From Bacteroidales bacterium (lineage in GTDB: Bacteria; Bacteroidota; Bacteroidia; Bacteroidales; Lentimicrobiaceae), in assembly GCA_022837485.1 (NCBI GenBank), contig JALHHH010000076.1, forward strand, positions 1 through 17,392: a stretch of 17,392 nucleotides of DNA. The letters are read 5' to 3'. The position numbers were made by a program, and so were the translations under genes. A model generated the notes under the pieces. It did no database searches. It was not told where the DNA came from and saw nothing but the letters and a program-made list of their open reading frames with translations. This document shows positions 7,634-15,243 of the stretch, one piece after another. Within the stretch, counting starts at the first letter, position 1, and each line of letters starts with the position of its first letter.

Positions 7634-7658
7634 CAGGGGAAAATCGTATGAACCCCTG
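7634..7658 (+). promoter_or_regulatory. inverted repeat upstream of the lipoprotein-aroQ promoter
   Basis: CAGGGG (7634-7639) and CCCCTG (7653-7658) form a perfect 6-base inverted repeat with 13 bases between, ending 8 bases before the -7 element. This position suits an operator, but no regulator is identified. Confidence 0.3.
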
Positions 7659-7665
7659 AAATCAT

Positions 7666-7673
7666 TATTTTTG
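7666..7673 (+). promoter_or_regulatory. -7 promoter element of the lipoprotein-aroQ unit
   Basis: TATTTTTG matches TAnnTTTG. A start near 7680 excludes the GTG at 7673 as the start codon and favours the ATG at 7694. Confidence 0.55.
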
Positions 7674-7693
7674 TGATTCAAATGATCTGGAAT

Positions 7694-8068
7694 ATGAATA
7701 CCCGAATGTTGCTGTTTGTTTTACTTGTCCTGATTGCATTCAACGGATGCGACAAGGATAAATTTCCGAACGAATTCAACATTCTTGGCCCCTGGATTGA
7801 AAAAGAGGAGGCGGATTTCAGGGTAGAAATAGAGTTCCGCACCAGCAGCCGTGTTTTTCTGAAGCGTTCGCCTGAAGGAGGCATTGACACCCTTATGTAC
7901 AGGCTTGACAAGGCCGATGAGCTGAGGCTGTTTCTGCCGGCCGATTTCCCTGCCGGCCCCTCTTCGGCGCACCGGATCACATACAGCCAACGAAGTGAGC
8001 AGTTGACCATTTACGGTCTGATGCCTTTGGCAGGAGAAACATCCGTTACGGTATTCAGGCGAAAATAA
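7694..8068 (+). CDS. small lipoprotein of unknown function
   Basis: 124 residues from the ATG at 7694. In-frame starts also exist at 7673 (GTG), 7682 and 7706, but the -7 element at 7666-7673 makes the first unlikely. A short charged N-region, a hydrophobic run and the lipobox AFNGC give a lipoprotein attached at the cysteine and followed by DKDK. The mature part is short and looks beta-rich: alternating strands such as FRVEIEFRTSSRVFL, LRLFLP and HRITYSQRSEQLTIYGL. This suggests a lipocalin-like or small beta-sandwich fold, but no family is recognised. It lies 25 bases upstream of aroQ in the same direction, so it is probably cotranscribed with it. A functional link to the shikimate pathway is not evident. 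Confidence 0.75.
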   Translation: MNTRMLLFVLLVLIAFNGCDKDKFPNEFNILGPWIEKEEADFRVEIEFRTSSRVFLKRSPEGGIDTLMYRLDKADELRLFLPADFPAGPSSAHRITYSQRSEQLTIYGLMPLAGETSVTVFRRK

Positions 8069-8093
8069 GCTACAGCACCTTAGATACGAAGAT

Positions 8094-8513
8094 ATGAAGA
8101 TCTGCATCATAAACGGGCCTAATTTAAACCTTACCGGAAGCCGGGAGCAGGGATTTTACGGTTTAAAAGGGTTCGACCAGTACATTCCGGAACTCAGGAA
8201 TGCGTTCCCGGAAGTAGAAATTTCCTACTTTCAGAGTAATGTGGAGGGTGAACTGATCAACAAGATTCAGGCAGCAGGTGCAGCCTGTGACGGGATTATT
8301 CTGAATGCCGGCGGTTACACCCACACTTCCGTTGCCATCGGCGATGCGGTAAAAGCGATTAACGCACCAGTAGTTGAGGTCCATATCAGCAATGTGGGAG
8401 CACGCGAAGAGTTTCGTCAGCGCTCGTATATCTCATCGGGCGCACGGGGTGTTATTACTGGTTTCGGACTCGATGTTTACCGCCTTGCCCTGCTCAGTTT
8501 TCTGCTGCGCTGA
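8094..8513 (+). CDS. aroQ: type II 3-dehydroquinate dehydratase
   Basis: 139 residues, slightly short for the usual 145-150. It converts 3-dehydroquinate to 3-dehydroshikimate in the cytoplasm, the third step of the shikimate pathway to aromatic amino acids. The type II motifs are all present: NGPNLN (7-12), the active-site lid with R17 and Y22 in SREQGFYG, N71 in ILNAGGYTHTS with the general-acid/base H77, EVHISN with H97, and R108 in EEFRQRS. The enzyme is normally a dodecamer. The gene follows the small lipoprotein by 25 bases. Its last 81 bases overlap the 3' end of the convergent SMR transporter gene, and there is no clear terminator other than the eight-T run right after its stop. Confidence 0.96.
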   Translation: MKICIINGPNLNLTGSREQGFYGLKGFDQYIPELRNAFPEVEISYFQSNVEGELINKIQAAGAACDGIILNAGGYTHTSVAIGDAVKAINAPVVEVHISNVGAREEFRQRSYISSGARGVITGFGLDVYRLALLSFLLR

Positions 8514-8834
8514 TTTTTTTTCCGATACGGAGCGTAAGCCGATGATTCCTCCCAGGATCATTGCAATAAAAAGAAGTTTTAGCAGGTCTTTCGATTCACC
8601 GAAAGCAATGATTCCATAGATCACGGCACCAAGAGCGCCAACACCGGTCCAAACGGCATAAGCACTTCCAAGCGGCAGGGATTTCAGGGCCAGGGCAAGC
8701 AGATAAAGACTTACAGCCATGGCAGCAATGGTAATAACGGTGGGCCACAGACGTGTAAATCCATCGGAATACTTCAGCGAAACGGCCCAGACTGTCTCAA
8801 ACAGTCCGGCGATGAACAAAATTAACCAGGCCAT
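8433..8834 (-). CDS. gdx: SMR-family transporter, Gdx/SugE type (guanidinium exporter)
   Basis: 133 residues. The first 105 form the four-helix small multidrug resistance unit. The opening MAWLILFIAGLFETVWAVSL carries the essential E13 and the W-A-V context of the Gdx (SugE) branch, and KSLPLGSAYAVWTGVGALGA is the branch signature. Gdx proteins are dual-topology dimers that export guanidinium by proton exchange, unlike the broad drug exporters EmrE and QacE. The gene starts 1 base after the GT2 stop codon, so they are cotranscribed. Residues 106-133 are a polar tail with no counterpart in the family, encoded entirely antisense to the aroQ 3' end. It follows an A8 run at 8514-8521. No guanidine riboswitch is seen. 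Confidence 0.92.
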   Translation of the reverse strand: MAWLILFIAGLFETVWAVSLKYSDGFTRLWPTVITIAAMAVSLYLLALALKSLPLGSAYAVWTGVGALGAVIYGIIAFGESKDLLKLLFIAMILGGIIGLRSVSEKKSAQQKTEQGKAVNIESETSNNTPCAR

Positions 8835-8835
8835 C

Positions 8836-9855
8836 TTATCGAATTTTTTTTAGGGATAGTTCGGAGAATTTCTTTTTCCGCCTCAGGAAGTGATCGACTA
8901 CGATGTTGCCCCGGTAGATGCAGGAGACGTCTTCATGCGAAATCATCTTCCGTTTCCGTCGATGAGTGGGGAAGCGCCGGTAGAAGCTCATGTGTGCCCT
9001 TACGACTGCCCAGAAATCGGAAAATCCGCCGTCGATAAGAAACTTGAATGCAGCTACTCCGTCGAGCACGAGCCGGGCGAAGAATACAGGTGCAAGCCTT
9101 TGTGGTGGCAGATTTTTATACAACATGGAAATATTGTTCCGCATGTTGAGGTAGGTCTTAAACGAGGACTGCTTGGGCAGGGTGCCGCCTCCTACATGAA
9201 AGACCTTTGAAACGGGACAAACCATCACTTTGTATCCGGCATGCCTGGCTCTCCAGCAGAAATCTATTTCTTCCATATGGGCAAAGAAGTCGGCATCAAA
9301 CCCGCCAAGTTCTTTAAACGTGCCAGCTCTGACAAACATGCAGGCACCGGTCGCCCAAAATACTTCAGTAGTATCGTTGTACTGCCCCAGATCGTCTTCA
9401 ACATGCTGAAAAAGCCTTCCGCGGCAAAACGGATAACCGTATAGATCTATAAAACCTCCGGCCGCACCTGCATACTCGAACTTTTCAGGATTGTGGTACG
9501 AACGGATAACCGGCTGACAGGCAGCGATGGATGTGTCGCTTTCCATCAGGTCTATCACTGGCTTTATCCAGTTTTCGGAAACTTCTATATCGGAATTTAA
9601 AAGAATGTAATAATCGGCATCCACCCGTTCCAGGGCTTCGTTGTATCCGCCTGCAAATCCGCTGTTACGAGGGTTTGCAATGATTTCAACCTGCGGGAAA
9701 TGTGCTTTCAGAAACTCAACGGAGCCATCGGAAGAGTTGTTGTCGGCTACAATAATGCCGGCATCTCTGCTGCTGTGCAGAACGACGGAGGGGAGAAATT
9801 TCTCGAGAAATTTCTTACCGTTCCAGTTTAGTATAACGACGGCAGTTTTTGGCAA
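8836..9855 (-). CDS. family 2 glycosyltransferase (rhamnosyltransferase-like)
   Basis: 339 residues. A GT-A fold inverting transferase that moves a sugar from a nucleotide-sugar donor. Visible marks are the first strand VVILNWNG (6-13), ADNNSSDGS (37-45), NSGFAGGYNEAL (64-75), the metal/nucleotide motif N87-S-D89 in place of DxD, ATGACMFVR, the catalytic-base region EEIDFCWR (195-202), and FHVGGGTLPK. This pattern fits the WbbL-like branch that adds rhamnose or similar sugars to cell-surface polysaccharide. The acceptor is unknown. It starts with TTG: the frame has a stop (9874-9876) six codons upstream and no ATG between, and the protein begins in the normal place for the family. It is the first gene of a two-gene unit with gdx. 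Confidence 0.9.
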   Translation of the reverse strand: MPKTAVVILNWNGKKFLEKFLPSVVLHSSRDAGIIVADNNSSDGSVEFLKAHFPQVEIIANPRNSGFAGGYNEALERVDADYYILLNSDIEVSENWIKPVIDLMESDTSIAACQPVIRSYHNPEKFEYAGAAGGFIDLYGYPFCRGRLFQHVEDDLGQYNDTTEVFWATGACMFVRAGTFKELGGFDADFFAHMEEIDFCWRARHAGYKVMVCPVSKVFHVGGGTLPKQSSFKTYLNMRNNISMLYKNLPPQRLAPVFFARLVLDGVAAFKFLIDGGFSDFWAVVRAHMSFYRRFPTHRRKRKMISHEDVSCIYRGNIVVDHFLRRKKKFSELSLKKIR

Positions 9856-9901
9856 GGCGGATGATGTGTATAGTTACAGTCTTATCCGGGGTTATTGTAT
9901 G

Positions 9902-9909
9902 CAAACATA
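9902..9909 (-). promoter_or_regulatory. -7 promoter element of the GT2-gdx unit
   Basis: TATGTTTG on the minus strand matches TAnnTTTG, about 46 bases before the TTG start. It is flanked by GTATG/CATAC (9897-9901 and 9906-9910), a short inverted repeat covering the box. No -33 TTG is evident. Confidence 0.5.
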
Positions 9910-9971
9910 CGACATTGCGGCCGATTTTCCGTAGCTTCGTTCTGAAAGCGGATGAAATTTGCGATAAACTT

Positions 9972-9983
9972 CAGCATATGCTG
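9972..9983. repeat. 12-base perfect palindrome
   Basis: CAGCATATGCTG is a perfect palindrome between the GWxTD stop and the GT2 promoter. It could be a dimeric protein-binding site, but a single such site can occur by chance. Confidence 0.3.
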
Positions 9984-10014
9984 CAGAATTCCGGATGTGT
10001 ATTATTTATAAATC

Positions 10015-11598
10015 TCAGAACAGATCGTTATAATACATCGACGAACGACGCTTGTCTCTGCGCATGGCATCGGAATCGTAATCGATGATGTTGTCGCTGT
10101 CGTGGATATCGGCTCCCCGTACGAGTAAGCGCTGCCAGTTGTAGTTCTGCAGTTCGCCCCTGACATCGGAATGTACCAGTTGATAATCGGTGACCCTTAG
10201 TCCTGAGCTGATGAATACAAACCGTTTGTTGCGCTCCCGGTTGTTGTTTATGCTGTAATAATGCCAAATCTGGTACGGTATGGAGCCGTATTCCAGCTTC
10301 TGGGTTGGTTGGCTAAGGTTATATCCCTGTGTTTCAAATGATTTGTCGATAATAGTGTTGGGCGGGCCGTATTGAAGATATACCCTTCCCATGTCGGTTT
10401 CATATCCTTTTTTTACCTGTGTGGAATAGGCCTGATTTACTTTGATCACTTCAAGACGGTAATTATTCCATGCGGCAGCGGGGTCAAACTCGTTGCGCGA
10501 ACTCCAGAATGCATGAAAGAAATTTTGCAGAATTCTCAGCTCAGTGCCGTTCAGTTGAGTATTGATGAAGATTTTCTCCATTTCAGTTGCAATGGGCGTT
10601 AGAGAGCGGATGTACTCTCTTAGTGTATCTGCGTTTGAATATTGCTGTGAGAAGGAGTTTTTCAGGTCGAGATCGGCAAAATTCATAGCTCTGGCGGTTG
10701 CAGCCGGGTTGAACCGCTGAAAGAACACCGTGTTTTGCCCGACGATTTCATTGTTTTTGTTTCGAACCAGAATTACCAGATTGTAATTCCCGGAAGGGAG
10801 ATTGCTGATGTCGAACTCGGATAACAGCACCGTTACCGGCCTGGACGATTCGCGCTTAATCCGCACGTATTCGTTAAGCATTCGGTTGCTTTCGAAGGTT
10901 TCTATAAAAGCGGAAACCAGAAATTTCTCCTCGCTGTTTTCCGTGTGCAGCGGATTGTATACCTCAGCGTAGAATGTTATCTTATCTTTTCCTGCCGGAT
11001 AAAAATTATCTGCAAACGGAACGAAGTCATACCCGCTTTTACTCAGAACATTTTCCGTTGTGGTTTTGGTAAAGGAACCTATGAGCTGTACGCCGGAAAT
11101 CGAAATGCTGTTATCGGGGAACTCGATGGAAAAAGGGTAGGAGACAACAACCGGTGTGCCGTTTCGGTTGAGATCGGCAATGGAAAGATCGAGTTCGTAG
11201 TGCCCGTTACCGAGCATAAAACGCTGCTGGTCAATAAAATTGAGTGAAATCGAAGTGGTGTCTTCCACAACGGGACTTTTCAGTTCAAATTTCCGGAAAT
11301 CAACGATGGAGGAGTCTTTACGAACAATCATGGTTACCTGAACACTTCCCTGAAACATGCCGTCGCCGGTTTGCCTGTATTCAATCGTATTTCCGATGAT
11401 CTCCAGATAGGTTTCCAGGTATGGCCCTTCACCGGGGATGTTAAAAGTAGCGTGTGAAAGATATGCTCCAAGTCTGCCATTGCCTGAAAATGCGGCCGTT
11501 GCCGACAATAGTAACACCGTAAGGATAAGAAAAAAAGGCTCCGGTTTACTGATTCCGGAAGGGAATACAAAAATAAGCAAAATGATGGATATTTTCAA
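10015..11598 (-). CDS. GWxTD domain-containing exported protein
   Basis: Up to 527 residues. The C-terminal third (about 340-470) is the GWxTD domain of Bacteroidota: HAFWSSRN, KVNQAY, then the defining G398-Y-E-T-D402 followed by MGRVYLQYGPPN. Tyr replaces Trp, a common variant. The middle (about 45-300) is beta-rich, with several short strands like a stack of Ig-like units. The function of this family is not established. The N-terminus is uncertain. The widest frame begins with a TTG at 11598, but that TTG is also a well-placed -33 box for a -7 box at 11568-11575, so translation probably begins later. The best signal peptide is KPEPFFLILTVLLLSATAAFS, yet no ATG precedes it in frame. Candidate starts are GTG at 11517 (a very short signal) or an unusual ATC at 11553. 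Confidence 0.87.
   Translation of the reverse strand: MKISIILLIFVFPSGISKPEPFFLILTVLLLSATAAFSGNGRLGAYLSHATFNIPGEGPYLETYLEIIGNTIEYRQTGDGMFQGSVQVTMIVRKDSSIVDFRKFELKSPVVEDTTSISLNFIDQQRFMLGNGHYELDLSIADLNRNGTPVVVSYPFSIEFPDNSISISGVQLIGSFTKTTTENVLSKSGYDFVPFADNFYPAGKDKITFYAEVYNPLHTENSEEKFLVSAFIETFESNRMLNEYVRIKRESSRPVTVLLSEFDISNLPSGNYNLVILVRNKNNEIVGQNTVFFQRFNPAATARAMNFADLDLKNSFSQQYSNADTLREYIRSLTPIATEMEKIFINTQLNGTELRILQNFFHAFWSSRNEFDPAAAWNNYRLEVIKVNQAYSTQVKKGYETDMGRVYLQYGPPNTIIDKSFETQGYNLSQPTQKLEYGSIPYQIWHYYSINNNRERNKRFVFISSGLRVTDYQLVHSDVRGELQNYNWQRLLVRGADIHDSDNIIDYDSDAMRRDKRRSSMYYNDLF
11568..11598 (-). promoter_or_regulatory. -33/-7 promoter inside the apparent 5' end of the GWxTD gene
   Basis: On the minus strand TTG (11598-11596), a 20-base spacer and TATTTTTG (11575-11568) form a full promoter. 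It predicts transcription from about 11561, downstream of the widest possible start codon. Confidence 0.6.
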
Positions 11599-11986
11599 GT
11601 ATAAATGGATAAACTGACTGTGCTTTGACGAACAGAATCAGGACTTTATATTTTTTTAACGTAGTTAGTATTCTGTGTTATGGGGCATTCCTTCGGAAGA
11701 TAATTTTCTGCAGATCGTTGACTTTCAGGTATCCTGACTTTTTTAAACAACCGGGATCGGATACCGGAATAATCATTTATCCGTCCCAAATTACAGTTTC
11801 GTAAGCTTACTTTCAAAAACAACCGGATTGGCGTGCATTCCGAAGAAGTCAGCACTTATCCTTAAAAACGGAATTATACTTCGGATGGGTTGATTTGTTG
11901 CATGCAATTATTTATTATTTTTGTCCGTGTTTTGAAACATTATTTTACATTTTCTGAATTACTTGTGCGACTTTTTTTTATCCGGT
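11599..11986. other. divergent intergenic region, no gene found
   Basis: AT-rich spacer between the GWxTD gene (minus) and the histidine kinase gene (plus). It holds the kinase promoter at 11894-11923 and a small hairpin TCAGG-TAT-CCTGA (11725-11737) followed by C and six T, which resembles a weak plus-strand terminator although no plus-strand gene precedes it. A 69-codon minus-strand frame inside has no family features and no start signals, so I treat it as chance. Confidence 0.5.
11894..11923 (+). promoter_or_regulatory. -33/-7 promoter of the sensor kinase gene
   Basis: TTTG at 11894-11897, an 18-base spacer and TATTTTTG at 11916-11923 fit the Bacteroidota promoter. A start near 11930 gives a leader of about 57 bases to the ATG at 11987. 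Confidence 0.55.
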
Positions 11987-14779
11987 ATGCCCCTAACAAA
12001 TGATTTGGCTGACAGGCGATTCCTCGCTTTTATGGCCGATATTCAGAACCTCATTCTTCATCTTGACGGCAATGGAAATATTTACCGCTGTAGGCCGGAA
12101 TATTTTGTGGAAAAATATTTTACAAGTGGATGTTCCAAAAACCCCGGCATTTTTACCCTGTTTGGTGTCCAAACGGGGAAGCTTCTTGCTGAGGCTGTTG
12201 ATAAGGCAATTGCAGAAGGATTTGTTTCCTTCCCGTTAACTAACTCATTTGAGGGACTCCCTGATTGTAGTGTTTCGATTACAGCCATCAGCGGAAGGGA
12301 AGCTTTGATGGCTTTCAGCCGCATCCCGAAGATTTCTGATGAATCGGAAAGAACGCGGTTTGAAATCAGTCGATTTCGCAGAATTATTGAAAATCTGGAC
12401 GAAGTTATTTATGAACTGGATGCTGATGGAATTATCACTTATATAAGTCCGGCTGTTGAAAAGCTAACCGGCATACCGGCTGCTGAACTGCTTAATATGT
12501 CGGCAAGCCGCCTATCGGGGCGAGATCAGAAGCACCTCAGGGAGCGCATGAATTTGCTGAAAAGCAGGCAATCGCTGATAGGTGAATACAAATACGACAA
12601 AGCCGGTGAGGAGATTTGGATAGGTTTTTCTACACGGGCCCTTTTCAGAGAAGGAGAATTTGCCGGTGGTGTTGGAACACTGATGGATATAACCGGAAAG
12701 AAACACGATGAATTTGACCTTCGCCGGAGCCGTGAAAAGTTCAGGTTGCTGGCAGAGAATATGTCCGACGTTATTTGGATTTTCAATCCTGTGAATAGGA
12801 AATACCTCTACATAAGTCCTAAAGCCACGGAGCTTTTCGGGTATACAGCGGAGGAGATCCAGGATTCCGATACAATGCTGCTTGCATCACCAGATGTGTT
12901 TATTATTGAAAAACTGGTATTTGATGATCTTTTAAAACGGTTTGTCAATAATCCGGCAGATCGTATGTATACACGCAAGGAATTGCAAATTACTCATAAA
13001 AACGGTCATAAATTCTGGGTGGAAGTTACTGCATGGTTTAACCTTGATCGCAAGGGAGAGGTTGAATTGTACGGAATAACCCGGAACATTGAAGACAGAA
13101 AGCAGTCTGAGCTGTGGTTACAAAAATTTGCCCGGGAACTGGAGATTTCCGAATCGAAGTTTTCACAGGTTTTCAATCTGGTGCCTGTGATTCAGGCTAT
13201 TTGTGATGCTACTACGGGCGAGGTTGTCGATGTAAACCAGCAGCTTGTCGCCACCATGGGTTACTCGCGGGAAGAGATGCTTGGACGCCGCATGCCCGAC
13301 AGAGAGCTTGTACCCGATGAGGCTACCGGTCGCCGGCTCGCAAAACTCATTCTGACGGGCGAGGAAATGAAGGATCTTGAAGTAACTGCCCGTAAACGAA
13401 ATGGCGAACCTATCGACCTTCTTTTCTCACTGAGCAGAATCAGTCCGCTGAATGCAGATTATCTTGTTGTAACTGCCGTGGATATCACAGCCATGAAGCG
13501 AAAGGAGAGGCATATCCGCCATCTGCATGCCAGGCAGCGTCTGCTGGCGGGAATCTCTGCAATGTTTAATGAGCCCGGTGAGCCAACCGAAAAGATAGAC
13601 AGTGTGCTGCGAATGCTTGGACTACATACCGGGGTGAGCAGGGTTTATTTATGGAAAAGCGGCGAAAAACAAAAACCTGATGTTCGCTGGAACGAATGGG
13701 TAAGGCCTGGCTCGGTGGCTCTGGGAGAGGGAATTGAAGAAAGAGCCGATCCGTCTGTATCTGATTGGAACGGTCGGCTGTTGGAAAAGGGTATTATTTT
13801 TTCCGGCAGTACAAGCGAACTGTCCGCTACATTAAACGAACTTTTAAGACGGCAGCAGGTGAAATCTGTAATCGCCGTTTCACTGAACAGTTCGGGAATG
13901 AATTATGGATTTTTAGGTTTTGATGAATGCCGGAATTTAAGGGAATGGACTCAGGATGAACAACATCTTCTGCTTACCGTTTCGAATATTATTTCGGATG
14001 CGTTGGAGCGCCGTGAAGCCTTTAAAAGGCTAGAAGAAAGCCGCATGCGGCTGAATCTGGCCATTGAGAGCGCCAGGGAAGGTTTGTGGGATCTGAATGT
14101 CCGAACCGGTGAATTATACTATAGTGAGATGAGCAGCGAAATGCTCGGACTTGATCCTTCGGAAACGAATCCTCATATCCGCGGATGGGAGACCAGGGTT
14201 CTGGAAGATGACAGACCCCGGATATTAGCTCTTTTTGAACAACATCTGAGAGGGGAAACCGAATATTACGAGGCTGTATACCGAATACGTACCTGTGACG
14301 GCAGACTTAAATGGCTGCTTGATCACGGTAAAGTAGTGGAGCGCGATGAAAATAACCAGGCTTTAAGAGTAATAGGTATGAACATCGATATAACGGAACA
14401 AAAAGAGAATGAGATTCGTTTAAAGGAATCGCTTGAGACGCTTCAGAAACTATTCTCCATCATTGCACACGATCTCAGAGCTCCTCTCAGCAGCTTTCAG
14501 ATGGCGCTTGAGCTGATCACAAGCGGGGCGGTTACCGATGGGGTAATGCGCGATCAGTTGCTTGCCGACCTGGAAAATGCCTCGCGCATCAACCTGGCAC
14601 TGCTCGAAAATCTGCTGCAATGGTCTCGAAGCCAAACGAATACCATCCGGCTTAAGCCTGAATCGCTCTTATCGAGGAGAACATCGGCCTGGCTGCACCA
14701 ACGGCTAGCCAAAAATCCATTGAGATCCGTAAAACTGGCAGTTCCTTCATTTTGGCTTTCTGTGATCGTGAATCGGTGA
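11987..14779 (+). CDS. multi-PAS/GAF sensor histidine kinase, sensor and HisKA part (frameshifted)
   Basis: 930 residues from the ATG at 11987. An in-frame TTG at 11963 lies upstream but is less likely. No signal peptide or membrane helix is seen, so it is a cytoplasmic sensor. Domains in order: a divergent PAS (about 15-115), PAS (125-240), PAS (250-380), PAS (390-505), GAF (508-678), a PAS with PAC ending MNIDITEQKENE (688-805), then HisKA with the phosphoacceptor H828 in SIIAHDLRAPLSS. After LLQWSRSQTNTIRLKPESL the frame goes wrong: the last 40 or so residues are unrelated and end at a TGA at 14777-14779. The ATPase domain continues in the next frame (see 14662-15099). The intact protein would autophosphorylate and pass phosphate to a response regulator, but none is nearby. 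As read, this product lacks the kinase ATPase. Confidence 0.9.
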   Translation: MPLTNDLADRRFLAFMADIQNLILHLDGNGNIYRCRPEYFVEKYFTSGCSKNPGIFTLFGVQTGKLLAEAVDKAIAEGFVSFPLTNSFEGLPDCSVSITAISGREALMAFSRIPKISDESERTRFEISRFRRIIENLDEVIYELDADGIITYISPAVEKLTGIPAAELLNMSASRLSGRDQKHLRERMNLLKSRQSLIGEYKYDKAGEEIWIGFSTRALFREGEFAGGVGTLMDITGKKHDEFDLRRSREKFRLLAENMSDVIWIFNPVNRKYLYISPKATELFGYTAEEIQDSDTMLLASPDVFIIEKLVFDDLLKRFVNNPADRMYTRKELQITHKNGHKFWVEVTAWFNLDRKGEVELYGITRNIEDRKQSELWLQKFARELEISESKFSQVFNLVPVIQAICDATTGEVVDVNQQLVATMGYSREEMLGRRMPDRELVPDEATGRRLAKLILTGEEMKDLEVTARKRNGEPIDLLFSLSRISPLNADYLVVTAVDITAMKRKERHIRHLHARQRLLAGISAMFNEPGEPTEKIDSVLRMLGLHTGVSRVYLWKSGEKQKPDVRWNEWVRPGSVALGEGIEERADPSVSDWNGRLLEKGIIFSGSTSELSATLNELLRRQQVKSVIAVSLNSSGMNYGFLGFDECRNLREWTQDEQHLLLTVSNIISDALERREAFKRLEESRMRLNLAIESAREGLWDLNVRTGELYYSEMSSEMLGLDPSETNPHIRGWETRVLEDDRPRILALFEQHLRGETEYYEAVYRIRTCDGRLKWLLDHGKVVERDENNQALRVIGMNIDITEQKENEIRLKESLETLQKLFSIIAHDLRAPLSSFQMALELITSGAVTDGVMRDQLLADLENASRINLALLENLLQWSRSQTNTIRLKPESLLSRRTSAWLHQRLAKNPLRSVKLAVPSFWLSVIVNR

Positions 14780-15099
14780 ATCTGGTAATACGAAATCTAA
14801 TTTCAAACGCAATAAAATTTACACCGGATAACGGCCGGATTACCCTTGCTGCAGAAGAAATTGACGGGATGGTACACCTGTCGGTGGAAGATACTGGAGT
14901 GGGTATGGAGCCGGTCGTAATAGAAAAGCTTTTTCAATCCAGCGGATTTCATTCAACCTACGGAACAAGAAACGAGAAAGGCTCCGGCCTGGGACTCAGA
15001 TTATGCCGCGATTTTGCTGAACGAAACGGCGGAGAACTCCGGGCGGAAAGCCAGCGGGGTGAAGGAAGCCGGTTTACAATTACACTTCCGTTGGCCTAG
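14662..15099 (+). CDS. histidine kinase ATPase (HATPase_c) fragment, 3' part of the frameshifted kinase
   Basis: Open from just after a TGA (14659-14661) to the TAG at 15097-15099, 145 residues. It begins IALIEENIGLAAPTASQKSI, which is the normal linker after HisKA, and continues as a complete ATPase domain: N box NLVIRNLISNAIKFT, G1 box DTGVGM, F box region EKLFQ, and G2 box KGSGLGLRLC, ending FTITLPLA. There is no credible start codon at its 5' end (the first possible is a TTG at 14752, in the middle of the domain), so it is the displaced C-terminus of the kinase upstream and not a separate gene. Alone it cannot act as a kinase. Either the gene is inactivated or the sequence has an error here. 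Confidence 0.9.
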   Translation: MALIEENIGLAAPTASQKSIEIRKTGSSFILAFCDRESVNLVIRNLISNAIKFTPDNGRITLAAEEIDGMVHLSVEDTGVGMEPVVIEKLFQSSGFHSTYGTRNEKGSGLGLRLCRDFAERNGGELRAESQRGEGSRFTITLPLA

Positions 15100-15214
15100 C
15101 ATCCAGTCTGCCGGCGAAGCGCCAGTGCCACCCAGACATCAACCGAATCCGATTGATCAAACTAATTGGTCATTTTCTTCTGCCTGCAGTTTTCTTCCGG
15201 CACCTACTTTGTAT

Positions 15215-15222
15215 TACCTTTG
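15215..15222 (+). promoter_or_regulatory. -7 promoter element of the basic repeat protein gene
   Basis: TACCTTTG matches TAnnTTTG, 22 bases before the ATG at 15244. The -33 region is T-rich with no exact TTG at the usual distance. It places the transcript start after the longer in-frame candidate start at 15166, supporting the ATG at 15244. Confidence 0.6.
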
Positions 15223-15243
15223 AGATACTTAAAAAAATGTAAG

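Noticed and set aside
11725..11744. Terminator of a hidden small RNA
   Set aside because: The stem has only five pairs and there is no plus-strand promoter match in the 120 bases above.
11646..11855. 69-codon minus-strand reading frame in the intergenic region upstream of the GWxTD gene
   Set aside because: No start signal, no family pattern, and mixed composition unlike a protein; it lies in AT-rich regulatory DNA.
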